A stretch of 64,000 bases of DNA from Acidobacteriota bacterium (GCA_013289685.1 JABCZL010000004.1:310001-374000); one strand, 5' to 3'; positions 44,389 to 53,964 are shown, counted from the first letter of the stretch. Translations and numbers: made by a program. The notes: generated by a model not told the origin, from the sequence alone.

Positions 44389-45405
44389 GTGCCGCTTCCC
44401 GAAAAAGCGCTGATTGCACAGATTCGCCGCATGGCGAGGCCTGGCAAACAAGGGCAGACGGACAGAAGTGTCCGCCCCACACGAAATGCCATCTTTACGG
44501 GGATAGGAGACGACTGCGCCGTGCTGCGCCTGCTTCCGGGAAAAGAATCCCGGGGTCGCGAAGTTTTGGTCACGACCGACTTTACGCTGGAAGGCATTCA
44601 CTTCCGCCGCGACTGGCACCCGCCGGAGTCGGTCGGGCACCGCTGCCTGGCTCGCGGGCTGAGCGACATTGCCGCCATGGGAGGAGAGCCGGTCGCGGCC
44701 TTCTTATCTATCGCCTTGCCTCGGGACCTGCCACAAGCCTGGGTGGGACGCTTCGTCCGCAGCCTGATCAGTCTGGGGGAAAGATTCGGCGTCACGCTCG
44801 CCGGAGGCGACACGGCGGAGTCCCCCAACGGAATCCTCGCCGACATCATCGTGATCGGGACCGCGCCCAAAGGCAAAGCTGTGCTGCGCTCCGGTGCTAA
44901 GCCTGGCGACCGCATCTTCGTCAGCGGCGAACTCGGTGGCTCGGCCGCCGCCGTTTTACAAATGCGGGCCGAGCCTAAGAAGAAGCTGAATCCGCGGGAC
45001 TATCCTCGCCATTTCTATCCTGAACCCCGAGTCGAACTCGGCCGCATTCTCCGCGAGAAGGGCTTGGCATCGGCCATGATTGACACCAGCGACGGTCTGT
45101 CGACCGACCTGGCGCATCTGTGCGAAGAGAGCGGCGTGGGGGCCGAACTGGAATCGGCACTCATACCCCGCGCCAGAGTCGGCAAGCCCGCCCGCGAGGT
45201 GGATCTTGACGTCGCTCTGCACGGCGGCGAGGATTACGAACTGCTGTTCACCGTTCGACCCGGCGCCCGCGTTCCAAAACAAATCGCCGGACTCGCGCTG
45301 ACCCACATCGGGGTGATCACGCGCCCGCGAATCATTCTCTTGCGCAATCTCAAAGGCGTGGCCTACCAACTTGAGCCGCGGGGCTGGGAGCACTTTCGCA
45401 AGTAA
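44389..45405 (+). CDS. thiL: Thiamine-monophosphate kinase
   Basis: Protein of 338 aa from GTG 44389. It phosphorylates thiamine monophosphate to the pyrophosphate form. GIGDDCAVLR, TTDFTLEGIHFR and DIAAMGGEP give the metal/ATP sites, and LAGGDTAES and HGGEDYELLFTV are further ThiL hallmarks. Between the first helix and GIGDD is an unusual 20-residue run (KQGQTDRSVRPTRNAIFTG) encoded by a palindromic repeat. That is the most variable part of the family, so function is probably intact. Confidence 0.94.
   Translation: MPLPEKALIAQIRRMARPGKQGQTDRSVRPTRNAIFTGIGDDCAVLRLLPGKESRGREVLVTTDFTLEGIHFRRDWHPPESVGHRCLARGLSDIAAMGGEPVAAFLSIALPRDLPQAWVGRFVRSLISLGERFGVTLAGGDTAESPNGILADIIVIGTAPKGKAVLRSGAKPGDRIFVSGELGGSAAAVLQMRAEPKKKLNPRDYPRHFYPEPRVELGRILREKGLASAMIDTSDGLSTDLAHLCEESGVGAELESALIPRARVGKPAREVDLDVALHGGEDYELLFTVRPGARVPKQIAGLALTHIGVITRPRIILLRNLKGVAYQLEPRGWEHFRK
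44452..44482. repeat. Palindromic repeat inside thiL
   Basis: CGGACA-GAAG-TGTCCG at 44459-44474 (perfect 6-bp stem) flanked by GGGCAGA on the left and CCCCACA on the right. It resembles the GGGGCGGACA...TGTCCGCCCC-type intergenic hairpins and lies in frame in the thiL coding sequence. Confidence 0.55.
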
Positions 45406-45412
45406 TCAGCTT

Positions 45413-45545
45413 GTCATCCTGAAGGCCCGCGTTTTGTGCGGGCCGAAGAGCCTGCCCTGAGCGAAGTCGAAGGGATCTGCGCACTCCTTGAGCAGCGGCA
45501 TCGTGCGGCCACGTACACAGATCCTTCGCTTTGCTCAGGATGACA
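45413..45545. repeat. TCATCCTGA...CTCAGGATGACA repeat with internal hairpin
   Basis: Left end TTGTCATCCTGAAGG, then hairpin GGCCCGC-GTTTTGT-GCGGGCC, CTGAGCGAAGTCGAAGGGATC, and right end GATCCTTCGCTTTGCTCAGGATGACA. Full-length member of the family also at 20551 and 22467. Confidence 0.8.
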
Positions 45546-45649
45546 ACGCGGTGGTGCGAATGCCTGCCGTCGGCAAATCCTGCCGAGCCATTACCTCCGT
45601 CACTACTCTGTCTCTACCCACCTCCACAAAACCGGACTAGAGTAGGAAC

Positions 45650-46261
45650 ATGTCGTCCAGTAAATTGCTTCTCCTCCCAGCTCTCGCTTTCTTGTTAACG
45701 GTCGCGGCTGTAGCTCAGAAAAAGGAGCCGCCTCCGCCGCCGGCGCACGCGACACATCCGTCGCCCGCAGTCACCGACGAACTCATTCACAAGCAGTTTG
45801 GCGACAATTGTGCGCTGCTGCCCGGACCGCCGCAGTTTGTCGCGGACATGGATGACGACGGCATTGACGATCTGGTGGTCGCGGCCAAATGCAAGAATCC
45901 CATGGCCGACAAGGACGAGTACAGCTTCGTCGTCGCCGACCCCTACAACAGCTTCCTCGGCTATACCGACGTAAAAGTCACTTCCACGTTCGCCTCTGAC
46001 GAGCCCGATCGCCGCGGCCTGTGCCTGCTAATCATCCACGGCGCCGACAAAGACGATTGGCGCGCCGAAAAACCGAAAGCCAAATTCCTGCTGATCAATC
46101 TGCCTTTCAAGACTCTGACCGTAAAGCGCCTCGCCTTCAAAAAGAAAACCATTCTCGGAATTTACATGGAAGAAAAAGGCGAGGGCGAAAACACTTCTTC
46201 CGTCGTGTACTGGGACGGCAAGAAATACCGGTACCAGCTGCTGGGATCAACTCTGGAGTAG
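45650..46261 (+). CDS. Secreted hypothetical protein with Asp-rich loop
   Basis: Protein of 203 aa. Signal peptide 1-22 (ends AVAQK), a Pro/His linker, then a globular part with DMDDDGIDDLVVAA near residue 66, which resembles the calcium-binding loop of FG-GAP/EF-hand repeats. Late part is Lys-rich (FKTLTVKRLAFKKKT). No enzyme motif. Probably periplasmic or surface-exposed. Confidence 0.7.
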   Translation: MSSSKLLLLPALAFLLTVAAVAQKKEPPPPPAHATHPSPAVTDELIHKQFGDNCALLPGPPQFVADMDDDGIDDLVVAAKCKNPMADKDEYSFVVADPYNSFLGYTDVKVTSTFASDEPDRRGLCLLIIHGADKDDWRAEKPKAKFLLINLPFKTLTVKRLAFKKKTILGIYMEEKGEGENTSSVVYWDGKKYRYQLLGSTLE

Positions 46262-46276
46262 GACGACTCCCATTGA

Positions 46277-46350
46277 TGATTGCTGATTGCTGATTGCTGA
46301 TTGACGCCAGGTTTTCAAATCATCAATCAACAATCATCAATCAGCAATTT
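46277..46350. repeat. Heptamer tandem repeat forming an inverted repeat
   Basis: TGATTGC three times plus TGATTGA at 46277-46304. A complementary-looking arm (ATCATCAATCAACAATC..., about 46319-46350) follows after ~15 nt, so the whole could fold into an AT-rich imperfect hairpin. It lies between convergent genes and may also end transcription. Confidence 0.65.
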
Positions 46351-46363
46351 CCCAGGTCGGCTC

Positions 46364-47122
46364 TTACTTCTCTGCGTTGCGCGAGTAGGGGAACTCGCTC
46401 GTCCCGACCTGATTCACGTGGGCTTCACTGAACGCGCAAACTCGATCCAGCGCAGCCTGCAGCTCAGTCGTGTAGCGCTCGACATCCTCGTCGGCTGCAT
46501 CCTCAGGAACCGGAATCAGCTTGCCAAAACGCACCAGCACCCGCGAGAAGGGCATGGGAATCATCATGCGGTCCCAGGAACTGAGCACCCAAGCCCGATC
46601 GACGGCCGCGTGGAACATGGTCAAGGGCACGCCCGCCGATCGCGCCAGCGCCACCGGCCCGGGCTTCACTTTGTGCCGCGGGCCGCGCGGGCCGTCGAGG
46701 GTGAACGCCACCGTCCATCCGTCTTGCAGTGCGCGGCGCAGGCCGAGCAAGGCTCGCACGGCATTGCGGCTACTCGATCCCTTCACGGCGACGAAGCCGA
46801 ACTTGTGGATGATCCGGCCCATGTATTCGCCGTCATAGCTGTTGCTGCTCATCACCCGCACGCCCAGGTTGCGGCAGATGTAGGTCGCCGGAATCATGCA
46901 GGAATGCCAGAACGAAGCAATCAGCGGACGCTGCTCCAGGGTTGCCTGCGCGCCTTCTTCGAAGGAAATGCAGACGCGCAGAGTAGGGCCGATCAGGCGG
47001 ATCACCCAGTATCCCAGCCAGATAATGATGCGTAGGACGATGCGCTGGCGGAGGGTGAAGCGGCGGGGGCCAGTGACGGGTTGCGCCGGCGCGGTCGCGT
47101 CGCGAGTGCTGGCTTCGGGCAC
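46364..47122 (-). CDS. DUF374 lysophospholipid acyltransferase-like protein
   Basis: Protein of 252 aa. One hydrophobic N-terminal helix (about 28-48), ASFWHSCMIPATYI, a SSNSYDGEYMGRII stretch, KGSSSRNAVRALLGL and TLDGPRGPRHKVKPG are characteristic of the DUF374/LPLAT group. In classical LPLATs the HxxxxD motif is catalytic; here the FWH region replaces it, as usual in DUF374. Likely inner-membrane, lipid or lipid A acylation; exact acceptor unknown. Confidence 0.85.
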   Translation of the reverse strand: MPEASTRDATAPAQPVTGPRRFTLRQRIVLRIIIWLGYWVIRLIGPTLRVCISFEEGAQATLEQRPLIASFWHSCMIPATYICRNLGVRVMSSNSYDGEYMGRIIHKFGFVAVKGSSSRNAVRALLGLRRALQDGWTVAFTLDGPRGPRHKVKPGPVALARSAGVPLTMFHAAVDRAWVLSSWDRMMIPMPFSRVLVRFGKLIPVPEDAADEDVERYTTELQAALDRVCAFSEAHVNQVGTSEFPYSRNAEK

Positions 47123-47176
47123 GGAGATATTGTAACGGCAGGGGTCACGTCGGGCGATTCACCGCCGAGGCATCGC

Positions 47177-47929
47177 TTACATCTGCAACGACCCAGTGAT
47201 GACGGTGGTAGCGTCGGTCTCGATGACCATGAGTTCTTTGCCTCCGTTCACGACCACTAGATTCGCCTTCATGGCCGGCAGCCCTTTCGGCGTGATTACC
47301 GTGCTGCCCGTGCAGTTCGAGGTGATCTGATAGGTTCCGGTGAGCGCGACCCCAGACGCAATCGATCCATCCTGGCTGATGTTGGCGGTACCAGTGAGCT
47401 TTCCCGCTCCGTTCAGCACCAGTTGACCCACGTATGCGGCCTGACCGCTCCCTACGACGGTCCCGGTCGCTTCGAAGGCATAGGTGTGCTTCACCCCCAA
47501 GTCCGTGCAAGTAGCGGTTCCCTGCGCAACCGCGATGCTCGATTGGGTGTAGTTGTTGTCGGTTTGGATCAGGAATGCACCCTGGTTGGCGTTATCGAGG
47601 ACGAACTTGTCATGCTCGGTGCTGCGGTCCGAGTTGGTGAAGGTGACGCTGCCGGTGCAGTTAGCCGCCACGATGTACTTCCCGGTAAAGGTCAAGGTCA
47701 CGATCAAGCCATTGATGCTTTTCGTGGACGATCCCGTGATGTTTCCTTTTCCGTCGGCCGTGATCTGGCGGACGCTCGAGGCAGGCTGCCCGGAACTGTC
47801 GAGGCCCACCGAAGTGATGCCATAGATACCGCTGACGCTGGCGACGGTGCATGCGGCCAGGGCCGCTGGACCGCCAGCTACGATTGCGGCCAAGATCGAC
47901 ATGACGCTGCTCACTTTCAGAAAATTCAT
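47177..47929 (-). CDS. Secreted beta-rich hypothetical protein
   Basis: Protein of 250 aa from ATG 47929 with GGAGG 8-9 nt upstream; the longer open frame to 48118 lacks this and is rejected. Signal peptide 1-25 ending AALAA. The mature part is Ser/Thr/Gly-rich with two similar halves (TADGKGNITGSSTKS..., NGAGKLTGTANISQDGS...), each with a strand pair and one conserved Cys (NCTGS occurs twice). It looks like an internal duplication of an extracellular beta domain. Function unknown. Confidence 0.75.
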   Translation of the reverse strand: MNFLKVSSVMSILAAIVAGGPAALAACTVASVSGIYGITSVGLDSSGQPASSVRQITADGKGNITGSSTKSINGLIVTLTFTGKYIVAANCTGSVTFTNSDRSTEHDKFVLDNANQGAFLIQTDNNYTQSSIAVAQGTATCTDLGVKHTYAFEATGTVVGSGQAAYVGQLVLNGAGKLTGTANISQDGSIASGVALTGTYQITSNCTGSTVITPKGLPAMKANLVVVNGGKELMVIETDATTVITGSLQM

Positions 47930-48210
47930 AAATATCCTCCGGTTGTATGGACGTGTGAATAGTTTTGGGGCAGAACAGCCGATACTCCGCCAGTAACCAA
48001 TTAGAACGAGCCGCCTCAGGGAGGGCGGCGAGGAAGAAGCAGGGTACCGAGCGCAAACATCGCCTCGGAAAACTTCCTTGTGGACTTCGAAAACGGAAGC
48101 CATTCTACCCCAGGTCAATGCGTGCGGGAAATGATTTTTGAAGTGAGGTACTTCTGTGAGTTGCTATGAGATTAGGAAACAGAAGTCGGGGGAGGGTTGT
48201 GCCAATCATT

Positions 48211-48246
48211 TTCCTCCGCGTCCTCTGTGTCCTCCGCGGTGAAGGT
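48211..48246. repeat. CCTCTGTG-type intergenic repeat
   Basis: CCTCCGCGTCCTCTGTGTCCTCCGCGGTGAAGG, the longest of three copies (others 29166, 38062). It sits in the gap downstream of the PilZ gene. Confidence 0.65.
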
Positions 48247-48267
48247 TTTTGCTTGCGCCGGGCAGCC

Positions 48268-48972
48268 TCAGTTTTCGAGGTAGGAGTCGATCCACTTCTT
48301 GACCTTCTGGCGCTGTTCGTCGGCAGAGGCGAACCGCACTCCGACCGACTTGGGTTTGCGCCAGCTCACCACTCCCTTCAGATTGACGCGGGGCAAGGTC
48401 ATCAGGGCAAAGGAAATTTCCACGTTCGTTCCGATCGAAAAGTCTTCGGCAGTCTTGACGGACATGCCGCCGCTGCTGATTTCGATGCTGCTGGTGGCGA
48501 TGCGCCGGCCGTCGCCGACCAGCGAGACCTCGGTCATCACCGGGATGCGCACGTAGCGCCGGAATTCGTGCAGAACCAGCATGCGCGTGGCGCGGATCAG
48601 CTTAAGAGTTGCCGGCCGCTCCAGCGGATCGCTGAACATGGCGTTGATGCCATACTTCGAGTAGCGCATCGCTTCCTGCGCATTCCCGCCTACGCCGTAA
48701 ATCACGCAGCGGCTGTTTGACGGGGACGAGCGAGCCGCTTCCATGACCGAGTCGGCGCCGTCGCCCAGGCTGAGCACGCAAGCTTCGAATTTTTCCTTCT
48801 TCAAGCGCTCGGCGGCGTTCTCGGTTACGACTACGGTTTCAATGCCGAACTGGCGGAAGCCTTCCGACAGCAGTGCGCGGGCCGGTTCATTCAAGCCCAC
48901 GAGAGCGGTGCGGGCGGCTGTTTTCCTTGTGGGAAGAATGGGGGCGAAGTTTGTGGCGAAAGCTTTATCCAT
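48268..48972 (-). CDS. PilZ-domain protein with receiver-like N-terminus
   Basis: Protein of 234 aa. C-terminal PilZ domain (about 135-234): RRYVRIPV (RxxxR) and SIEISSGGM (the D/NxSxxG motif, here with Glu first) predict cyclic di-GMP binding. Residues 20-130 have a receiver-like alternation of strands and helices but lack the phospho-Asp and Lys, so a degenerate receiver. Likely an effector of c-di-GMP signalling; targets unknown. Single gene in the minus direction. Confidence 0.85.
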   Translation of the reverse strand: MDKAFATNFAPILPTRKTAARTALVGLNEPARALLSEGFRQFGIETVVVTENAAERLKKEKFEACVLSLGDGADSVMEAARSSPSNSRCVIYGVGGNAQEAMRYSKYGINAMFSDPLERPATLKLIRATRMLVLHEFRRYVRIPVMTEVSLVGDGRRIATSSIEISSGGMSVKTAEDFSIGTNVEISFALMTLPRVNLKGVVSWRKPKSVGVRFASADEQRQKVKKWIDSYLEN

Positions 48973-49166
48973 ATCTCGGGGAAGACTCCACTTTCAAAAC
49001 CATTGTGGAGTCGGTCGCGATTCTTGAAAAGACACAAAGGGTCAAGGGGCGAAGTACCAAAGTGTCGTTACTGTTTTCGCGGATGCGCGCGAGAGGACAT
49101 TACGAGCCAAAAGCCGCGCCGAATCAGGGGTTTGGAGGGGATACTAAAAAACCGGCCAGGAGAGTT

Positions 49167-50405
49167 CTATTCGCTCCAGCGCCGGAACAGCAGCGCGCCG
49201 TTGGTGCCGCCGAAGCCGAACGAGTTCGACATGGCGTATTCGATTTCCGCTTTGCGCGCGTGGTTGGGCACCAGATCCATCCCTGCAGTATCGGGATCGG
49301 GATTCTCCAGGTTGATGGTCGGAGGCAGAATCTGGTCGCGCAATGCCAGCACGGTGATGCCGGCTTCAAGTCCTCCAGCGCCGCCGAGCAGATGCCCGGT
49401 CATCGACTTCGTGGAACTCACCGCAATCTTGCGATCGCCAAAAAAGTTGCGGATGGCGTGCGCCTCGAGCGTGTCGCCGATCGGCGTCGAGGTTCCGTGG
49501 GCATTCACGTATCCCACGACGTCGGGAGTGACGCCCGCATCGCGCACCGCGTTGCGCATGACGCGGAATCCGCCCTCGTGTTCCGGCGCCGGCTGGGTCA
49601 TGTGGTAGGCATCGCCGCTCATGCCGTATCCCACGATCTCCGCGAGAATACGGGCGCCGCGCTTGCGTGCGAATTCCAGTTCTTCAAGAATCATGATGCC
49701 CGCGCCTTCGCCGATCACAAAGCCGTCGCGGTCCCGATCCCAGGGACGGCTGGCCTTTTCAGGATCATCGTTGCGCGTGGAGAGCGCGCGCATGGCGGCG
49801 AATCCACCCACGCCCATGGGAGTGATCGCGGCCTCGGCGCCGCCGGCAATCATGACATCGGCATCGTTGTGCTGGATGATGCGGAACGAATCTCCGATGG
49901 AATGGGCGCTGGTGGTGCAGGCCGTAGCGGTCGCCTCGTTCGGTCCCTTGGCCCCGCAGCGCATCGAAACCTGTCCGGCTGCAAGATTGATGATGGCGGC
50001 CGGAATGAAGAACGGGGAGATCTTGCGCGGTCCGCCTTCCATCAGCGCAAGGTGTTCGCGTTCGATGATGTCGAAACCTCCGATCCCCGACCCGATGTGA
50101 ACGCCGACCCGCTCGTCATTCTCCGGGGTAATCTTCAGTTCCGACATTTTCAGCGCTTCATCGGCGGCCGCGATGGCCAGATGAATGAAGCGCCCCATCT
50201 TCTTAACTTCTTTTTTCTCGATGTAGTTCAGAGGGTCGAAGTTCTTGACCTCAGCGGCAATCTGGCAGGCAAAAGCGGTGGGGTCGAAACCGGTGATGCG
50301 TCCGACGCCGCTTTTACCCGCGAGCAGGGCCTTCCACACCACGTCGGTGGAATTGCCCGCGCCACAGATCAGGCCGAGGCCTGTTACCACGACCCTGCGT
50401 CCCAA
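49167..50405 (-). CDS. fabF: 3-oxoacyl-ACP synthase II
   Basis: Protein of 412 aa, full length. It condenses malonyl-ACP with acyl-ACP in fatty acid elongation. Catalytic triad is complete: C163 in TACTTSA, H303 in NAHGTSTPIGD and H338 in KSMTGHLLG. It starts with TTG immediately after the acpP stop, a typical acpP-fabF operon. Confidence 0.96.
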   Translation of the reverse strand: MGRRVVVTGLGLICGAGNSTDVVWKALLAGKSGVGRITGFDPTAFACQIAAEVKNFDPLNYIEKKEVKKMGRFIHLAIAAADEALKMSELKITPENDERVGVHIGSGIGGFDIIEREHLALMEGGPRKISPFFIPAAIINLAAGQVSMRCGAKGPNEATATACTTSAHSIGDSFRIIQHNDADVMIAGGAEAAITPMGVGGFAAMRALSTRNDDPEKASRPWDRDRDGFVIGEGAGIMILEELEFARKRGARILAEIVGYGMSGDAYHMTQPAPEHEGGFRVMRNAVRDAGVTPDVVGYVNAHGTSTPIGDTLEAHAIRNFFGDRKIAVSSTKSMTGHLLGGAGGLEAGITVLALRDQILPPTINLENPDPDTAGMDLVPNHARKAEIEYAMSNSFGFGGTNGALLFRRWSE

Positions 50406-50648
50406 CTATTTCGCCTTCCCGTGCTTAGAGATGTAGTCCACCGCGTCCTGCACGGTGCGAATCTTTTCCGCGTCCTCGTCGGGGATCTCGATGTCGAAGG
50501 CTTCTTCAAAAGCCATGACCAGTTCGACTGTGTCGAGCGAGTCCGCGCCCAGGTCGTCCACAAACGACGCGCTCGCTGTGACTTCGCCCTCATCCACTCC
50601 CAACTGCTCCACGATAATCTGTTTTACCTTCTCGGCTACGTCTGCCAT
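50406..50648 (-). CDS. acpP: Acyl carrier protein
   Basis: Protein of 80 aa from ATG 50648 ([11 protein letters not shown]...); the longer frame start is rejected. S37 in [11 protein letters not shown] is the phosphopantetheine site filled by AcpS (a holo-ACP synthase gene is at 58103). Strongly acidic, as usual. First gene of the operon with fabF. Confidence 0.97.
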   Translation of the reverse strand: MADVAEKVKQIIVEQLGVDEGEVTASASFVDDLGADSLDTVELVMAFEEAFDIEIPDEDAEKIRTVQDAVDYISKHGKAK

Positions 50649-50983
50649 GTTTCTCCTCGCTTGCCTCAATTAGATTTGAATTCGGTTCTTTCGTTGCGCA
50701 ATCGCAGGTCTCAATTGCAGCCTTGATTTCTGCTGGCTCGGGCTTTGGCCCTCCACAACTCGGTCACGTCTTACGTACTGCGGTACGAAAAAAGGCGAGT
50801 GTGTAGTGTAATTGTCCGGGCGAATTAGTGTAAAGGAAGGGCCTCGCAACTTCCGGCAAAGCCTCGGCTTAGTTGGGATTGCACTCTTGAATCCTAAAGG
50901 CAGGGCATTGCCGGGGTCAAACGTTGGCCGGCGGTATGATGGGGCGTTCGAGCATGGGTTGACGAAAGAAGCCAGGAAAACGT
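50649..50983. other. Divergent promoter region of acpP and dtd
   Basis: 335 nt with no gene. CGTAC-TGCG-GTACG followed by AAAAAA near 50777-50796 is a small palindrome of operator or hairpin type. The rest shows no clear repeat. Both neighbouring genes probably start here. Confidence 0.4.
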
Positions 50984-51448
<465 letters not shown>

Positions 51449-51706
51449 ACCTCACCCCCTCCGTCTTGCACGCACAAAAGTACACAACATGGGTCGCACT
51501 TTCGGTGTCTGCAAATGTCGCGAAGAAGACTAGAATTGGGGCCATCGGGTTATCTCTGAATAGGGGCGTGCTTCTCCTGCACATCATAGATTCACTTCTA
51601 TGCTCGATGAGGCTCGCTTAAACGAATGCGCCCGCCGTGGGCCAGAACAATCGCGCGAAGCGCGAGCGAGAGTTAAAGCTCCGCTCTAGTGAGGATGACA
51701 TCACCT

Positions 51707-53899
51707 ATGAAACAGCTTATGAAGAGACTGCAGTGGACGATCGTCCTATCGGCGGTGGCGATGACAGCCACCGGGCTGGTGCAGCGGGCAGTCGCGCAGG
51801 ACGAGCGAGATCAGGATGATCCGCCGAGCCGGGTAGCGCGTCTCGGATACATGCAAGGTTCCGTTTCGTTCCAGCCGGCGGGCGAGTCGGAGTGGGTAGA
51901 GGCTGTCCGAAACCGGCCGCTGACCACGGGCGACCAGATCTGGTCGGATCGAGACTCGCGTGCCGAACTTTCCCTCGGAGCAGCGGTGATTGACCTGAAC
52001 AGCAATACGGGCATCACCTTTCTCAACCTTGACGACCATACGGTACAAATCCAACTGAGCTCGGGATCCATCAGCGTCCGCGTCCGCCACATGGACAGCG
52101 ACGACGTGTATGAGATTGACACGCCCAACCAGGCGCTCTCCATCTTCGAGCCCGGCCGCTATCGCGTGCAAGCCAGTGACGATGGAACTTACACCGTGGT
52201 CAGCATTCGCGAAGGAGAAGGCGAATCGACCGGCAACGGACAAACCTTCACTCTGCATCACGGGCAGCGCTGGACCTTTGAAGGCACCGATCGGTTGAAT
52301 GCGCAGGTGGACGAACTGGGCGATCCCGACGATTTCGACAACTGGGCCAATTTTCGCGACCACCGCTCGGAGGAGTCGCAGTCGGCGAGATACGTGTCTC
52401 ACGACGTTGTCGGGTACGAAGATTTGGACGATAACGGCGACTGGCGCCCCGATCCTGGCTACGGAAACGTCTGGTACCCGCACGTGGCCGAAGGTTGGGC
52501 TCCTTATCGCGAGGGCCACTGGGGCTGGATCGAACCCTGGGGCTGGACTTGGGTCGATGAAGAACCCTGGGGCTACGCTCCCTTCCACTATGGCCGCTGG
52601 GTGTCGATTCGTGGCCGCTGGGGTTGGGTGCCGGGACCCCCGGAAGTGCGGCCGGTTTACGCGCCCGCTCTGGTCGTATTTGTGGGAGGTGGCGGCGGAT
52701 TCGGCGGCAACATGGGCTGGTTCCCGTTAGGCCCCCGCGAAGTGTATGTGCCGTCGTACCGGGTGAGTCCCGGGTACGTCAACCGCGTCAACGTGAGCAA
52801 CACCACGGTGAATGTCACGCAGGTGACGAACGTCTATAACACGACCATCATCAACAAGACGACCGTCATCAACAATGTCACTTATGCGAACCGGAACGTT
52901 TCCGGGGCGGTCACGGCGGTTCCGCAACAAGCTTTCAGCAGCGGACAGCCGGTTGCCCGGGCCGCAGTCGTGGTCAACGCAAGAGATATTGCCTCGGCGT
53001 CGGTGAACGCAAGGGCGACGGTTGCGCCCACTTCCAACAGCGTAATGGGAGTTCGCGCCAACACCACAATCCGAGTGGCCGCGCCTCCGGCAGCTGTGGC
53101 CAGTCGCGCGGTCGTCGCCAAGGCGGCTGCTCCGCCTCCGCCTGTGCCCTTTGCAGCCCGGCAGCAGGCGCTGGCAGCGAATCCCGGACAGCCCATCGCC
53201 CGGCAGGAAATGCAACGTTTGCGCCCGGCGAATGCCCCGGTGGCCCAGCCTCTGGTGAGGCAGGCGCCTCCGGGAAAACCTCAGACGGCACCTCCCACCA
53301 TGGCTCGGCCAGTCAACCAGCCGGTGACTCAACCGGCGACTACACCTGCGAACCAACCGGCGAACCGGCCCAGCACTGCGCCTGCTACTTACGAGCGACC
53401 GGGCGCAACTCCCGCACAACCAACTCCGGCGCAACCCGCCCGTCCGGTTCTCAACAATCAACCGGCTCCAACCTATCGCCCAGCGCCGTCGCCGGTGCAG
53501 ACTGCACCCAAAGCGCAACCGAACAATCATCCGGAACCGGTTCAGCCTCAGCCGAGCTACCGTCCGGAGGCGAGCCGTCCGCAGCCGGTACCGGCTCAAC
53601 CGGTGCCGCAGAATCGTCCACCGGTGGCGCAGCCGAACAATCGGCCCGAGCCGGTTCAGCCCCAGCCGAACTATCGTCCGGCTCCGGAGCCAAGTCGTCC
53701 GCAGCCGAATCCACCCGTGCAGAATAATCGGCCGGTGGAGCCACCTCAGCGCAACGAACCAGCGGTGCATCCGGCGAGTCCTCCGCCGAGCGCCCCGCCG
53801 CAACACACTCCACCTCCCGCGCAAGTAAAGCCCGCGCCGCCTCCGCAGCGCCCGCTAACGCCGGAGGAAAAGAAGAAGCAAGACGAGAAACATAATTAG
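51707..53899 (+). CDS. Secreted FecR-domain protein with DUF6600-like tryptophan repeats and Pro-rich tail
   Basis: Protein of 730 aa from ATG 51707. Signal peptide about 1-30, a FecR-like domain (about 40-190, GDQIWSDRDSRAELSLG...), then a Trp/Pro/Tyr-rich segment (YPHVAEGWAPYREGHWGW...) as in DUF6600 proteins, an Asn/Thr/Val-rich part (VNVSNTTVNVTQVTN) and a ~250-residue Pro/Gln/Asn tail with near-repeats (NNRPEPVQPQPNYRP). Likely cell-surface or periplasmic; the tail may bind or span the wall. Function unknown. Confidence 0.8.
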   Translation: MKQLMKRLQWTIVLSAVAMTATGLVQRAVAQDERDQDDPPSRVARLGYMQGSVSFQPAGESEWVEAVRNRPLTTGDQIWSDRDSRAELSLGAAVIDLNSNTGITFLNLDDHTVQIQLSSGSISVRVRHMDSDDVYEIDTPNQALSIFEPGRYRVQASDDGTYTVVSIREGEGESTGNGQTFTLHHGQRWTFEGTDRLNAQVDELGDPDDFDNWANFRDHRSEESQSARYVSHDVVGYEDLDDNGDWRPDPGYGNVWYPHVAEGWAPYREGHWGWIEPWGWTWVDEEPWGYAPFHYGRWVSIRGRWGWVPGPPEVRPVYAPALVVFVGGGGGFGGNMGWFPLGPREVYVPSYRVSPGYVNRVNVSNTTVNVTQVTNVYNTTIINKTTVINNVTYANRNVSGAVTAVPQQAFSSGQPVARAAVVVNARDIASASVNARATVAPTSNSVMGVRANTTIRVAAPPAAVASRAVVAKAAAPPPPVPFAARQQALAANPGQPIARQEMQRLRPANAPVAQPLVRQAPPGKPQTAPPTMARPVNQPVTQPATTPANQPANRPSTAPATYERPGATPAQPTPAQPARPVLNNQPAPTYRPAPSPVQTAPKAQPNNHPEPVQPQPSYRPEASRPQPVPAQPVPQNRPPVAQPNNRPEPVQPQPNYRPAPEPSRPQPNPPVQNNRPVEPPQRNEPAVHPASPPPSAPPQHTPPPAQVKPAPPPQRPLTPEEKKKQDEKHN

Positions 53900-53934
53900 C
53901 GGGAAGTACGAGTGTCTCAGCAGGTCAGAACGGC

Positions 53935-53964
53935 AAAAGGCGTCCGATATTTCGGGCGCCTTTT
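53935..53964. terminator. Rho-independent terminator shared by convergent genes
   Basis: AAAAGGCG-T-CCGA-TATT-TCGG-G-CGCCTTTT: about 12 bp with one mismatch and a T-run in both directions. It sits between the FecR-like gene (+) and folP (-), so it can end both. Confidence 0.8.

Noticed and set aside
46277..46304. Possible CRISPR-like array
   Set aside because: Seven-base contiguous units without spacers and no cas genes in the window.
48873..50726. 617-codon plus frame opposite fabF and acpP
   Set aside because: Covers two proven genes antisense; no motif.
52727..53824. 365-codon Arg-rich minus frame opposite the FecR-like tail
   Set aside because: Antisense of a Pro-rich repeat region gives Arg/Trp/Gly runs; not a gene.
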